Shown: positions 9,741-18,550 of the stretch, piece after piece | Position numbering within the stretch: position 1 is the stretch's first letter | Layout: each line of letters opens with the position of its first letter | Origin: Bacteroidaceae bacterium | Lineage (GTDB): Bacteria; Bacteroidota; Bacteroidia; Bacteroidales; Bacteroidaceae | Length of the DNA: 52,146 nucleotides | Assembly: GCA_024693505.1 (NCBI GenBank) | Contig: JAILKU010000057.1 | Location: 1-52,146 of the forward strand | Direction: 5' to 3' | Position numbers and translations under genes: made by a program | Notes under the pieces: generated by a model | Told to the model about the DNA's origin: nothing | Seen by the model: the letters and a program-made list of their open reading frames with translations, nothing else | Databases searched by the model: none

Positions 9741-12700
9741 TCACTTAACCAGAACCTTGTTTCCGTTGATGATGTTCACACCCTTCTGGGCCTTCTGAAC
9801 GCGTACACCGCTGATCGTGTAGATTTCGTCGTTATGAACACCTTCGGCAACGCTCTGGATGCCAGTAGCACCAACCTTGAAGGCAGCTGCGTCGGGAGCA
9901 GGAGTAACGGTGATGTTGTTGGTCCAGCTGGGGATGACGTAGCGGTTCACGGTCTCACTGCTGGAAGAAGATACGAACAGGTTGCCGGCATAGTCGAATG
10001 CCAAGGCAGAGATGCGATCGCCATCCACAGTGGATACATTGAACTTAGGTGCGGGCATGATCAGGCCGTTGGGGTTGGGCACGTAGCTAACGTTGTAAAC
10101 CGTCACGCGCTTGTTGCCGGAAACGATTGCGACGTATGAGCCATCGGGGCTCACTGCGATGCCGCCGCCGGGCAGTACATCAGTAGGTTTGTCGTAGTCC
10201 ACCTTGCCCTCGGCATTGATGTGCTTCAGAGCAGGAATCTCAGTGGTAGGAGCGGAACGATACTGAACGTACCACAGACCGCCCTGGTTGTCGGCTGCAA
10301 TGTGTACAGGACCAGGAGCGATAGTCCACTGGTTCATGAGTACGTCAACCTGGCCGGAAGGTGTGGTATCCCACTGCTTCTTGGCACCCAGGTCGTAGGT
10401 GTAGGCGAAGTAGTCGGTCACAAGGGCCTCGCCGGTAGAACGGCCGCAAGCCAGAGTCCACAGCTTCAGGGCATCGCCCTTGCCGCTGGTGGTGATGTCA
10501 ACCATCATACCGCTCTGGATGTCTTCGCCAATCCAGGTGATACCGCTCTGGGCATCAACCTCACCGCCGGTGAAGACGGGACTCCATGCTTCGTTCAGGT
10601 CTTCGGGGTTAGCCTCATAAACGGGGCTGTTGGTCTTACCACCCATCAGACCTACGAACAGACGGCCATCCTGAGAGAAGGTTACAGCCTTAGGCTCGAA
10701 GGCCTCAGTGCCATCCAGTACCTGAATACCAGGTGCCGAGAAGTCCAGACCGCCGGTGAAGCCGTACTTGCCGTCGGCAGCAGCGATAGGCTTGAACTCT
10801 GCATCGAATGCAAAGATGGCATTGTGCTTGTCGTCGGAGATATAGCCAGTGTTGGTGTTGTCGTAAGCAGACTCGGTTACATAGAGGTCACCGAAGCGGC
10901 TGCTGTTGGGATTCGTATTGATAGCCATGCTGTAGGGACGCCAGAAGCTGTAGGTGCCGCTTGCAGAAGGAGCCTTCACGCGGAATGCCTCAGCTACGCC
11001 GAAGCTGGTTACCTCGATGTTGTAGGTCAGCTCAGTACCTACCTCGGGCAGGTTGCTGTTGGCTACGGTCACGCTGTGCTTACCAACTGCCAGCTCGTCG
11101 CCGGCCAGTTCCTGAGTGTAAACCACCTCGTCGCCCTTCTTGAAGTTGATCTTCGCAGCCTTGGCGTTGGCGTTCAGTGCATAGGTCACCGTCACGTTGT
11201 CGGCGCTGGAAGCTGTCTCAATGCCGTAAGCATAGGAGTTCAGCTCGATGGTCGGCTTCTCGTTGGTGTACTTGTTCTGGTACAGGTAAACGATGTCGCT
11301 ACCGAACAGACGAGGCAGTTCGTCGCCACCCTCGGACAGGTTCTGGAACCATACTGGGGTATCGGTCTCACCCTCGTTCAGCTGATAGGTCATCTTACCG
11401 CTCTTGGCATCATTTGCACTATAGGTGTTCACCTGACCCTTGTTGGAGTAGTTGTTACCCTCAGATGGACTGCCACGGAAGAAGTAGTTGCTGCCGTCAA
11501 CACCGGAGATCTCACCGATAGCCCAGCAGTTGTAAACATCGCCGCCTGCTGCCCAACCGGAAAGCTGACCGCTCTCGTTGGCACCGCTCACATCACCGGT
11601 CACGTAGCAGTTCCGGATGATGGGATGAGCTGTAGAGCTCATGTTACAGCCGTAGATACCGCCGGCATTCTGGGCAGAACCCACAACGCGGCCTTCCATA
11701 CCAATCTGTTCCATTGTTACATCGCCCTCGCCATTAGAACCACCGACTACTGCGATGAAGGCACCGCCGCTGATATAGGAGTTCTTATCGACGATAAAGT
11801 TCTTGGCTACGAAGCCACCGGTCACGCAACCGAAGAGACCAGTGTAGTCAGCACCCGTGCTGATTACCAGGTTCTTAATGGTGTGGCCCTGGCCATCGAA
11901 GGTACCCTTGTAGAGCATGCCAGTATTGCCGATAGGAGTGAAGAGAGAACCCTCGGGATCGGGCGTACCGTCGTCGAGGAGCTTACCACCCATATCGATA
12001 TCGTCAATCAGCACAGCATTAGCCGAGGTCTCACCGCCATTTACGTTGGCAGCAAAGATAGCCATGTGGATGGCGTTGGCAATCTGATAGACACCGTCGA
12101 TCTTCTCGGGCATCACGTCGAAGTCGTTCATGGCATTGCGAGCCTGCTCGGCCGTGTAAAGACCGGCTGCATAAGCTTCGAAGGAATCGAAGGCAGCATT
12201 GGACATTGCCTGAGCCACTTCGTCACCCAGCATGGAAGCCATGTCGGCTGATACACCGGCCAGAGCCTCTGCCTTGGCAAACATTGCAGAGTAAGCCATA
12301 CGGCAGTCGTAGATGCGGTCGAAGATGTCGGAGAACTTCTTGATGAGCTCGTACTTCTCGGCACCGCTCTGAGCCTTCTCTGCTTCGTTCACCAGACCCT
12401 GCAGCTCAGTCTTCAAGGCCTCGCTGTAGTTGGGAGCTTGAGCAAAGTCGGTACCATCGCTGTACTGATACAGTGTCAGGATAGTGGTAGCACGGTCAAC
12501 GGCACCCTGAACAGACTGATCCAGACCGCTCTGTGCCTCGGCAGCCTCCAGGTCTTCACCCAGGAATACCAGACGGGCATTGGCGAAGCCTGTCCATTCA
12601 TTGTCTTTGAAGTAGCCATGAGGATTGCTGATACCGACAGTGAGCTGACCATCCTCGCCAACCTCGGCTACGGTGTAGTTAATCACGCGGTTTGAATATG

Positions 12701-15700
12701 CGGCAATAGCTATACTGCGCTGTCCGTGCAGGGCATAGCCGATTACCTCGGAGGTCTCATCGGTAGGATCTGCCAGGATAGCCAGATCTTCCACATCGCC
12801 CGAGTGCAAGTTACAGTTCTCCTGGTCGATACAATCAGCGATCGGCAAGTAAGATTCCATTGAGGTAGGCACGAATACGCCATTACCGTTAGCATAGATC
12901 TTAGCACCGTGGCTATAGCTGTAGCGATCATTGGCCGGACGATAGGCGGCGTTCATCATGAACAGGTAGTAACCCTTCTTGGGCAGGGTAATGGTCTGGT
13001 GCAGTTCCATAGGAACGTTAGACCAGCTCTCACCACCGTAATAGGTCAGGCCGTCGCCCAATACTACGTCATGGATGCCAGTATTCGACGTGCTTTCCCA
13101 TTTGTTAACACCGTCGCTGAAGTTAGCATTCAGGATGAAGCTGGTAACCTCCGTGCCAGGCTCGTAACCGTTGGCAACGGCTACGCGCAGCAGCTCGTCG
13201 ATGCGGGCTGTCTCTGCCGTAATCTCCTCGGCAGTCAGAAGCTCGTATTCCATGATGTACTCAGCACCGCCGTTGGGGTTTTCCTCGCTGGGCTCGTCGC
13301 CGCTCTCCAGGTAATCCTGCAGGAACTCGCGGTCGGGACCGGAGAAGTCGTCGTGCTCGGCCATGTAGCGCAGGGTTTCTTCAACCTTATACTTATACTT
13401 GGCGTATGCATCGGCACTCTTCTGAACGGTTGCCTTGGACTCCAGCAATGCCTCGTAGAGGGTCATCAGGCTCTCAAGGCTGTTTGCCTCCATCAGACCC
13501 TGAACCTGCTCTTCGTAAGCTTCCTTCAGTGCCTTCTCGGCAAGCATGTCGGGATTCTGGATCCAGTCGGTCTCGGCACTTACCATAGCAGTGCGCAGGC
13601 CGTTGATGTCACCGCCGATGACGCAACCCAGTTCGCCGCCGAAGCTGTAAACCACACCATGAGTGGGATTCAGCACGGGATGCTCGTCCTCGCCGACACT
13701 CTGGTACCAAACCACGTTGCCAAACTTCTCCTTGTTCAGCTTCCAGGTGAGGGCACCGGTCTGGAGATCCTCTTCGGTGAGGCCGTTCACCTGACCCAGC
13801 GTAGAATAGTTGTTCTCCTGAGTTGGGCTGCCACGGAACATATAGTTCTCGCCGTCAACACCTTCCAGTTCGGCAACAGACCAGCAGTTGCGAACCTGAC
13901 CGCTTGCTGCCCAACCGGAGATCTGGCCACTCTCGTTGGCACCGACAACCTTACCGGTTACGTAGCAGTTCTCGATGATGGGCGTAGCAGCACTGCTCAT
14001 GTTACAGCCGTAGATACCGCCGGCGTTCTGGGCCGTGCTGGTAACCGTACCCTCGTTACCGATCTGCTGGAAACGTACCTCGCCGCTGCCGTTCGAACCA
14101 CCGATGACACCGGTGAAGGCACCACCGCTGATGGAGCAGGTTGCATCGAGGGTGAAGTTCTTAATGACTACGCCACCACCAACACAACCGAACAGACCGG
14201 TGTACTGTGCACCGTTCGTTTCGATGACAAGTCCGGAGATGGTGTGGAACTGACCGTCGAAGGTACCGGTGTAGAGGTTGCTCGTAGAACCGATGGGCTC
14301 AAAGAGTGCATTGTCCTCTTCCTCCATCTGGATGTCAGCTGTCAGCTTAGCCTTGAGGCTGCCGGCATTCTCGCTGTTCACCTTCTTGGCAAACCATACG
14401 AGGTCCTTAGCGTTTGCTATTTCATATATACCGTCGGCATTGGGCTGCTTGTAGTCAGCATTGAAGTAGCCGCAGACCTCGCAGAATGCACCCTTGAAGG
14501 TGTGGGGAGGTATCGTGGCTGAGCCCTCGGTATTTGTATAGGTCACGTTACCCTGAGGCACGCCGTCGCAACGGAAGCCGCCGCTGGGTGATGCATAAAC
14601 CTTCTGACTTGCGCCGAAAGGCATGGGTATGGCATCAGTACCGATTGTCTGGCGGAAGGCACCGTCGGGATTGTTGCTATTGAGCAGATAAGTCAGCTCA
14701 CCGTTAGCCACGGCATTTGCCGTTGTCTGGATGGCCTGACCGGGAATGGTCATGGGCTCGACAGCATCATTAAGATAATATGTATTAGTGATGCTTGAGC
14801 TGCCATTGTTACGTGTAAGCACGTCGCTGCCCTCGGGGTTCACATCCAATACACCCAGGAAGGCACAATTGGTAAGGTAACTGGTCGTACTTGTCCAGCC
14901 AATCAGACCGCCGCAGCAGGTGGTGATATGGTCGGGCGAGGTAATGGTACCCAGAGCTATACTGTTGTCCACATAAGCCAGACCGTCGGTTACGGCAATG
15001 AGGCCGCCGTGCGTACCGTCACCGCTAAGGGTGCTGGTGATGGTGACGTCGGTCACGCAGTTCTGAATGTACGACGTATAGCTGGTGCCGTTCATCGTAT
15101 GGCCGACCAGACCGGAAGCATACTTGGCACTGGTAGCAATAGTACCTGTAACCTTCAGGTTCTTGATGGTACCGCCACCGACCTGTGGGAACAGGGCGTT
15201 GTTCGTACCGGATGCATCAGCTGCATCACCCTCGATATGCCTGTCGGGGAAAGCGATATTGATGGTATGGCCCTGACCGTCGAACTCGCCGGAGAACCAG
15301 CTGGAGTTGATCCACATGTCGTGACCAGTGTAGTCGATATCGGCCATCAGGCGTGAAGAGGCATACTCACCACCCAGTTCATGATACTTGGCATACCACT
15401 CCATGTCGGTAACGGTCTTCAGCATCAGGTAGCCCTCGGCATCGCGCTTCACGAAGAAGGGATCCCAGTAGTAGCAATTAATATCCTCGCCTTCCTCCTC
15501 GTCGAAGAAGGTGTTGGTACACTTACCTGCCACCAGAGTGTGCTTCTGACACTCGGCACCGCCCGTGTTGTTGAAGGTTGTTCCCTCGGGAACCTCACCC
15601 TGGCAGGTACCGGCCTGAGAGGCATAGACCTGCTTGCGGGTCTTGAAGGGGACGGGATAGTCGTCCTCGCCCAGGTTCTGAGTCCAGACGATGTTGCTCT

Positions 15701-16502
15701 GGTCGTTGTTCAAGGCGAAGCAGACAGCACCGCTCTTCAGCTCATCCCATGACACCTGGATACCCTCACTGTCAGAAGTATCCTTCTCGCGGGTCACATA
15801 GAAGTTCTTACCCACACGGATATTGTCGCCGTTGCGGGCAACGCTGCGGGTGTTGTCAGGATCGGCAGCAATGGATATCTCGGTAATGGAGATGTTGTCC
15901 ATTACAATGCTGCGGCCATCCATCCAACCGATAAGGCCACCGCAGTTGGTGGTGGCATCACCAGTAATTGTGGCCAGTGAGAGGCAGTCCTTCAGGATAC
16001 CGCCCATGTACTGGATACCAACCAGACCGCCATGAGTGCCGTCGCCGGCAATGGCGCTGTTAATGGTCACCTTGGACACACAACGCGTCACGGTACCTCT
16101 GTTGTAGGCAGCCACAGCAGCGGCGTACTTGGCCGCAGTGGTGATCTGGCCGTCAACAACCAGGTTCTTAACCGTACCCTTGTAGTCCACATAGCGGAAT
16201 ACTGCACATGCATCCTCTGTGGGATAGGCATCAAGAGTGATCGTGTGGCCGTCACCGTCGAAGACACCGGCATAACGCTTGGCGTCAGTACCGATCATCG
16301 GCTGATCTGGGGCACACTTGATGTCTGCTGTCAGCACAGCACATGCCAGATTCTCACCACCATTCACGAGTTCGGCGAAGGCACGAAGGTCTTCTGCAGA
16401 ACCAATCTGATAGACATCACCGGATTTCTCCAATGCCCATGCAGACATGCTAATCATGCACATCAGTGCAGAGAAGCATACATTCAGTAGTTTTGTTCTC
16501 AT
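9741..16502 (-). CDS. giant secreted protein with GLUG-like modules, beta-propeller-like region and sorting tail
   Basis: A 2253-residue exported protein of unknown function. The signal peptide is about residues 1-23. Four modules follow, at about 35-300, 370-690, 700-1000 and 1490-1720, each with GLUG-like beta-helix repeats (TGTFDGQFHTISGLVI, YKGTFDGQGHTIKNLVI). The third and fourth modules are near copies of one another. Between them lies a helical stretch (about 1000-1130) and a galactose-binding-like beta domain (about 1150-1400). After the last module comes an Ig-like segment. A region with features of an NHL-type propeller follows (about 1850-2180; DLYVTESAYDN, GGGIAVSPDGSYVAIVSG). The last 75 residues hold a Por-type tail (DEIYTISGVRVQKAQKG, ending NGNKVLVK), which suggests type IX secretion and surface attachment. 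It is monocistronic, with its own promoter. An adhesin or glycan-binding role is only inferred. Confidence 0.85.
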   Translation of the reverse strand: MRTKLLNVCFSALMCMISMSAWALEKSGDVYQIGSAEDLRAFAELVNGGENLACAVLTADIKCAPDQPMIGTDAKRYAGVFDGDGHTITLDAYPTEDACAVFRYVDYKGTVKNLVVDGQITTAAKYAAAVAAYNRGTVTRCVSKVTINSAIAGDGTHGGLVGIQYMGGILKDCLSLATITGDATTNCGGLIGWMDGRSIVMDNISITEISIAADPDNTRSVARNGDNIRVGKNFYVTREKDTSDSEGIQVSWDELKSGAVCFALNNDQSNIVWTQNLGEDDYPVPFKTRKQVYASQAGTCQGEVPEGTTFNNTGGAECQKHTLVAGKCTNTFFDEEEGEDINCYYWDPFFVKRDAEGYLMLKTVTDMEWYAKYHELGGEYASSRLMADIDYTGHDMWINSSWFSGEFDGQGHTINIAFPDRHIEGDAADASGTNNALFPQVGGGTIKNLKVTGTIATSAKYASGLVGHTMNGTSYTSYIQNCVTDVTITSTLSGDGTHGGLIAVTDGLAYVDNSIALGTITSPDHITTCCGGLIGWTSTTSYLTNCAFLGVLDVNPEGSDVLTRNNGSSSITNTYYLNDAVEPMTIPGQAIQTTANAVANGELTYLLNSNNPDGAFRQTIGTDAIPMPFGASQKVYASPSGGFRCDGVPQGNVTYTNTEGSATIPPHTFKGAFCEVCGYFNADYKQPNADGIYEIANAKDLVWFAKKVNSENAGSLKAKLTADIQMEEEDNALFEPIGSTSNLYTGTFDGQFHTISGLVIETNGAQYTGLFGCVGGGVVIKNFTLDATCSISGGAFTGVIGGSNGSGEVRFQQIGNEGTVTSTAQNAGGIYGCNMSSAATPIIENCYVTGKVVGANESGQISGWAASGQVRNCWSVAELEGVDGENYMFRGSPTQENNYSTLGQVNGLTEEDLQTGALTWKLNKEKFGNVVWYQSVGEDEHPVLNPTHGVVYSFGGELGCVIGGDINGLRTAMVSAETDWIQNPDMLAEKALKEAYEEQVQGLMEANSLESLMTLYEALLESKATVQKSADAYAKYKYKVEETLRYMAEHDDFSGPDREFLQDYLESGDEPSEENPNGGAEYIMEYELLTAEEITAETARIDELLRVAVANGYEPGTEVTSFILNANFSDGVNKWESTSNTGIHDVVLGDGLTYYGGESWSNVPMELHQTITLPKKGYYLFMMNAAYRPANDRYSYSHGAKIYANGNGVFVPTSMESYLPIADCIDQENCNLHSGDVEDLAILADPTDETSEVIGYALHGQRSIAIAAYSNRVINYTVAEVGEDGQLTVGISNPHGYFKDNEWTGFANARLVFLGEDLEAAEAQSGLDQSVQGAVDRATTILTLYQYSDGTDFAQAPNYSEALKTELQGLVNEAEKAQSGAEKYELIKKFSDIFDRIYDCRMAYSAMFAKAEALAGVSADMASMLGDEVAQAMSNAAFDSFEAYAAGLYTAEQARNAMNDFDVMPEKIDGVYQIANAIHMAIFAANVNGGETSANAVLIDDIDMGGKLLDDGTPDPEGSLFTPIGNTGMLYKGTFDGQGHTIKNLVISTGADYTGLFGCVTGGFVAKNFIVDKNSYISGGAFIAVVGGSNGEGDVTMEQIGMEGRVVGSAQNAGGIYGCNMSSTAHPIIRNCYVTGDVSGANESGQLSGWAAGGDVYNCWAIGEISGVDGSNYFFRGSPSEGNNYSNKGQVNTYSANDAKSGKMTYQLNEGETDTPVWFQNLSEGGDELPRLFGSDIVYLYQNKYTNEKPTIELNSYAYGIETASSADNVTVTYALNANAKAAKINFKKGDEVVYTQELAGDELAVGKHSVTVANSNLPEVGTELTYNIEVTSFGVAEAFRVKAPSASGTYSFWRPYSMAINTNPNSSRFGDLYVTESAYDNTNTGYISDDKHNAIFAFDAEFKPIAAADGKYGFTGGLDFSAPGIQVLDGTEAFEPKAVTFSQDGRLFVGLMGGKTNSPVYEANPEDLNEAWSPVFTGGEVDAQSGITWIGEDIQSGMMVDITTSGKGDALKLWTLACGRSTGEALVTDYFAYTYDLGAKKQWDTTPSGQVDVLMNQWTIAPGPVHIAADNQGGLWYVQYRSAPTTEIPALKHINAEGKVDYDKPTDVLPGGGIAVSPDGSYVAIVSGNKRVTVYNVSYVPNPNGLIMPAPKFNVSTVDGDRISALAFDYAGNLFVSSSSSETVNRYVIPSWTNNITVTPAPDAAAFKVGATGIQSVAEGVHNDEIYTISGVRVQKAQKGVNIINGNKVLVK

Positions 16503-16568
16503 TGAATGATTGTTTAAAGTTGATTAATAATTAGGTTAGTTTAACGTTATTTTATACATTCTGAGAGG

Positions 16569-16600
16569 CAAAGATACGCATTTTCGCCCTAACGGCCAAA
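16569..16600 (-). promoter_or_regulatory. promoter of the giant GLUG-protein gene
   Basis: Read on the minus strand, TTTG (16597-16600), a 20-nt spacer and TATCTTTG (16569-16576) match the Bacteroidota consensus exactly. The expected start near 16561 gives a leader of about 60 nt before the ATG at 16502. Confidence 0.8.
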
Positions 16601-16833
16601 TCTTTTGACACTTTTTTTCTTAAAGGGGAACCATAGCGGGAGCTAAGGGAAAGAATCGCGCGCGTATGCATGCGTTCTCCTTCTCCTTCGTTCTTCTGTT
16701 TCTTTTTTTCTTTTAGGGGTGTGGGGATATTTTCTTTTCTTCTTTATCTTCTTTCTTTCAGTTTTTGCACATCCCGCCTTATTTGCGTCTGTCTTCTGCT
16801 GAAAGAATTCAACTGCAGTTTGCAGTTCCATAA
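16601..16833. other. gene-free stretch with pyrimidine-rich tract
   Basis: The gap between the giant gene and the LytM-like gene spans 16503-16921. Apart from the promoter (16569-16600) and two hairpins (16834-16899) it holds only a C/T-rich low-complexity stretch (about 16675-16765) and no convincing gene. The short reading frames here are low-complexity and unsupported. Confidence 0.5.
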
Positions 16834-16852
16834 AAAACAACGCCGTTGTTTT
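16834..16852 (-). terminator. intrinsic terminator of the minus-strand envelope operon (distal)
   Basis: AAAACAAC-gcc-GTTGTTTT forms a perfect 8-bp stem. On the minus strand it runs into a TTTTTT tract. It is the second of two hairpins behind the LytM-like gene. Confidence 0.75.
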
Positions 16853-16874
16853 GCCATTCCTACACCGATGTTTT

Positions 16875-16899
16875 GCTGAAACAATGCCGTTGTTTCAGC
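16875..16899 (-). terminator. hairpin behind the LytM-like gene (proximal)
   Basis: GCTGAAACAA-tgccg-TTGTTTCAGC is a perfect 10-bp stem, 22 nt beyond the stop. With the next hairpin it shares the core ACAACGGC-TTGT on the minus strand, so the pair may act as a tandem terminator. Confidence 0.7.
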
Positions 16900-16921
16900 C
16901 TTCCTGCGCCGTTAATGGAAA

Positions 16922-18397
16922 TCACTTCCCAATCCAGGCTTCGGGATTGAGCTTAGCCGTTTCCTTACGCAACTGGAAGTGAAGCACGCAGTTGCCCTTT
17001 TCGTCCTGAACGACGGTACCCAAGACGTCGCGCGCCTTAACCTTCTGACCCTTCTTGACAATGACGGAAGACAGGTTGCAATAGACGGAAATATAGCTGC
17101 CGTGGCGTACCAGGACATTGCGCGTTCCGCTGAACTGGAAGACGGCCGTCACCTCTCCGTCAAAGATGGAACGTGCCCGCGCACCGGAACGCCCGATGTA
17201 GTTGACGCCCTTATTGTCCAGCTGCACGTTTTTCAGGCCTGGTACCGTATAAAGACCAAACCGGTTACCCAACATATATGGTCCGGTAATGGGTACGGGC
17301 AGCTTCCCCTTGTTTTTCTCGAACGACCCGCTTAACTGACGGTCCTCGGCCGTAAGCCAGTTCCCGCCGCCACTTGAAGCTTTCGCATCCGCGGAGCCCT
17401 TTGAGCCCTTTGCGTCGGTTGAACCCTTTGAACCACTCGCAGAACCCTTTGAACCACTTGAACCTTTTGAGCCCTTTGAACTCTTTGCAGCCTTCGCTTT
17501 CCTTGCCGCTTCTTCAGCAGCCTTCTTGCGGGCGGCCTCCTCTGCCCGCTTACGGGCCTGCTCTATCTCGTAGGCAATCAGTTCGTCTATTTTCTTGTCC
17601 AATGCAGCCAACTGCTTCTGCTGCTGAGCCACCTGCCCCTGCAGTCCCGTCTCCTGCTTTTTCAAGCCGTCAACCTTCTTGCGTTGTTCCACCTGCTGGG
17701 CACTGAGCTGACGGCGCTGCCCGATCACTTCACGCAGGAGTTCCGTCTGTTGGCTCTTTGCCTCCAGCAGCCGGTTCTGTGCATCCAGCAGGTCGGCCTG
17801 CTTCTGCATAATCTGTTTGCCCAGCTGTTGCTGGTAGGCTGCGTATTCCCTTGCAAGCCGGGCCCTACGGTACATCTGCGTAAGGGTCTTGGCCGAGAGC
17901 ACGAAGAGCAGGGCGCTTTGCTGGGCTTTCTGGTGCTGGGCATAGCGCAAAGCCTGGCGCAGCTTGCCGCGCTTAGCCTGCAGCTCGCCGTCAACGGCGG
18001 TTATTTCATTCTGCAGATCCACAATCTGGTCGTCCAGAAGATTCATCTCCCCCTCCAGGCGCTTGATATAATCCAGGCGGTTATCCATCTGCACCCCGAT
18101 GAAATGAAGGTCTCGCTGACCCGTCTGCACCTTCTGCCGTGTGACGTTAAGCTGGGCTTTTGATTTGTCCAGACTTTTCTGCAGCTCCACCTTCTGGGCC
18201 TTCAGTGCCTGCACCTTCTTACTGTTTTGGGCGTGGAGAAAAGACCCACCCCCAGCCCCTCCCGTCAGGGAGGGGAGGAGAATGCAGAGGAATAAGAGAA
18301 AGACCCTCCCCCAACAGACCCTCCCCCAGCCCCTCCCTTGTAGGGAGGGGAGCAGAATCCTTTGAAGGATGAGAAGTGGCTCTCTGTTTATATGCAT
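16922..18397 (-). CDS. EnvC-like murein hydrolase activator (coiled coil plus degenerate LytM domain)
   Basis: This exported protein has a long N-terminal coiled coil (about 60-275) and a Gly/Ser/Lys/Ala linker (about 302-344). A LytM/M23 domain ends it (about 370-491). The metal-binding HxGxD motif of active M23 peptidases is absent (NKGVNY stands near that place) and only LHFQLR keeps a His. It therefore probably activates amidases, as E. coli EnvC does, rather than cutting peptidoglycan. The first 57 codons are odd: the hydrophobic VFLLFLCI core is flanked by two translated copies of a REP-like palindrome (LLPSLQGRGWGRV and LLPSLTGGAGGG). No alternative start is available downstream. It is the last gene of the dut-TPR-DUF4292 unit. 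Confidence 0.85.
   Translation of the reverse strand: MHINREPLLILQRILLPSLQGRGWGRVCWGRVFLLFLCILLPSLTGGAGGGSFLHAQNSKKVQALKAQKVELQKSLDKSKAQLNVTRQKVQTGQRDLHFIGVQMDNRLDYIKRLEGEMNLLDDQIVDLQNEITAVDGELQAKRGKLRQALRYAQHQKAQQSALLFVLSAKTLTQMYRRARLAREYAAYQQQLGKQIMQKQADLLDAQNRLLEAKSQQTELLREVIGQRRQLSAQQVEQRKKVDGLKKQETGLQGQVAQQQKQLAALDKKIDELIAYEIEQARKRAEEAARKKAAEEAARKAKAAKSSKGSKGSSGSKGSASGSKGSTDAKGSKGSADAKASSGGGNWLTAEDRQLSGSFEKNKGKLPVPITGPYMLGNRFGLYTVPGLKNVQLDNKGVNYIGRSGARARSIFDGEVTAVFQFSGTRNVLVRHGSYISVYCNLSSVIVKKGQKVKARDVLGTVVQDEKGNCVLHFQLRKETAKLNPEAWIGK
17395..17490. repeat. 9-bp GGTTCAAAG-type repeats encoding a linker
   Basis: On the minus strand, 9-nt units related to GGTTCAAAG repeat in codon phase and encode KGS/SGS/KGS motifs of the linker. 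The unit resembles the intergenic GTTCAA repeats at 24941-25045, here in a codon-compatible length. Confidence 0.7.
18244..18281 (-). repeat. REP-like palindromic element, copy a
   Basis: On the minus strand it reads CTCCCCTCCC-tgac-GGGAGGGG followed by the tail CTGGGGGTGGGTC. It lies inside the LytM-like gene, in the signal-peptide region, and encodes LLPSLTGGAGGG. Confidence 0.85.
18302..18352 (-). repeat. REP-like palindromic element, copy b
   Basis: On the minus strand it reads CTCCCCTCCC-taca-AGGGAGGGG, then CTGGGGGAGGGTC and a second partial tail. It encodes LLPSLQGRGWGRV near the start of the LytM-like protein. It is almost identical to copy c in inverted orientation. Confidence 0.85.
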
Positions 18398-18497
18398 TCG
18401 TGAAGATTTATTATTCTTATCTCTTTGCTTACCTTTTGGGTTACCTATTAACTTGTCTCAACAGTCTGGCACCACCCTATTACTCTTGAGAGTATAT

Positions 18498-18550
18498 CCT
18501 CCCCTCCCTACAAGGGAGGGGCTGGGGGAGGGTCTGTAGGGGGAGGGTCT
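18498..18550 (+). repeat. REP-like palindromic element, copy c
   Basis: Plus-strand copy reading CCTCCCCTCCC-taca-AGGGAGGGG, a CTGGGGGAGGGTC tail and a second GGGGGAGGGTC. It is inverted relative to copy b and about 145 nt away. Its end touches the stop codon of the DUF4292 gene. Confidence 0.85.

Noticed and set aside
10221..14522. Long plus-strand reading frames (676 and 537 codons) inside the giant minus-strand gene
   Set aside because: They lie antisense to a gene with clear signal peptide, repeats and promoter, and their translations show low-complexity Val/Gly/Leu-rich sequence with no domain.
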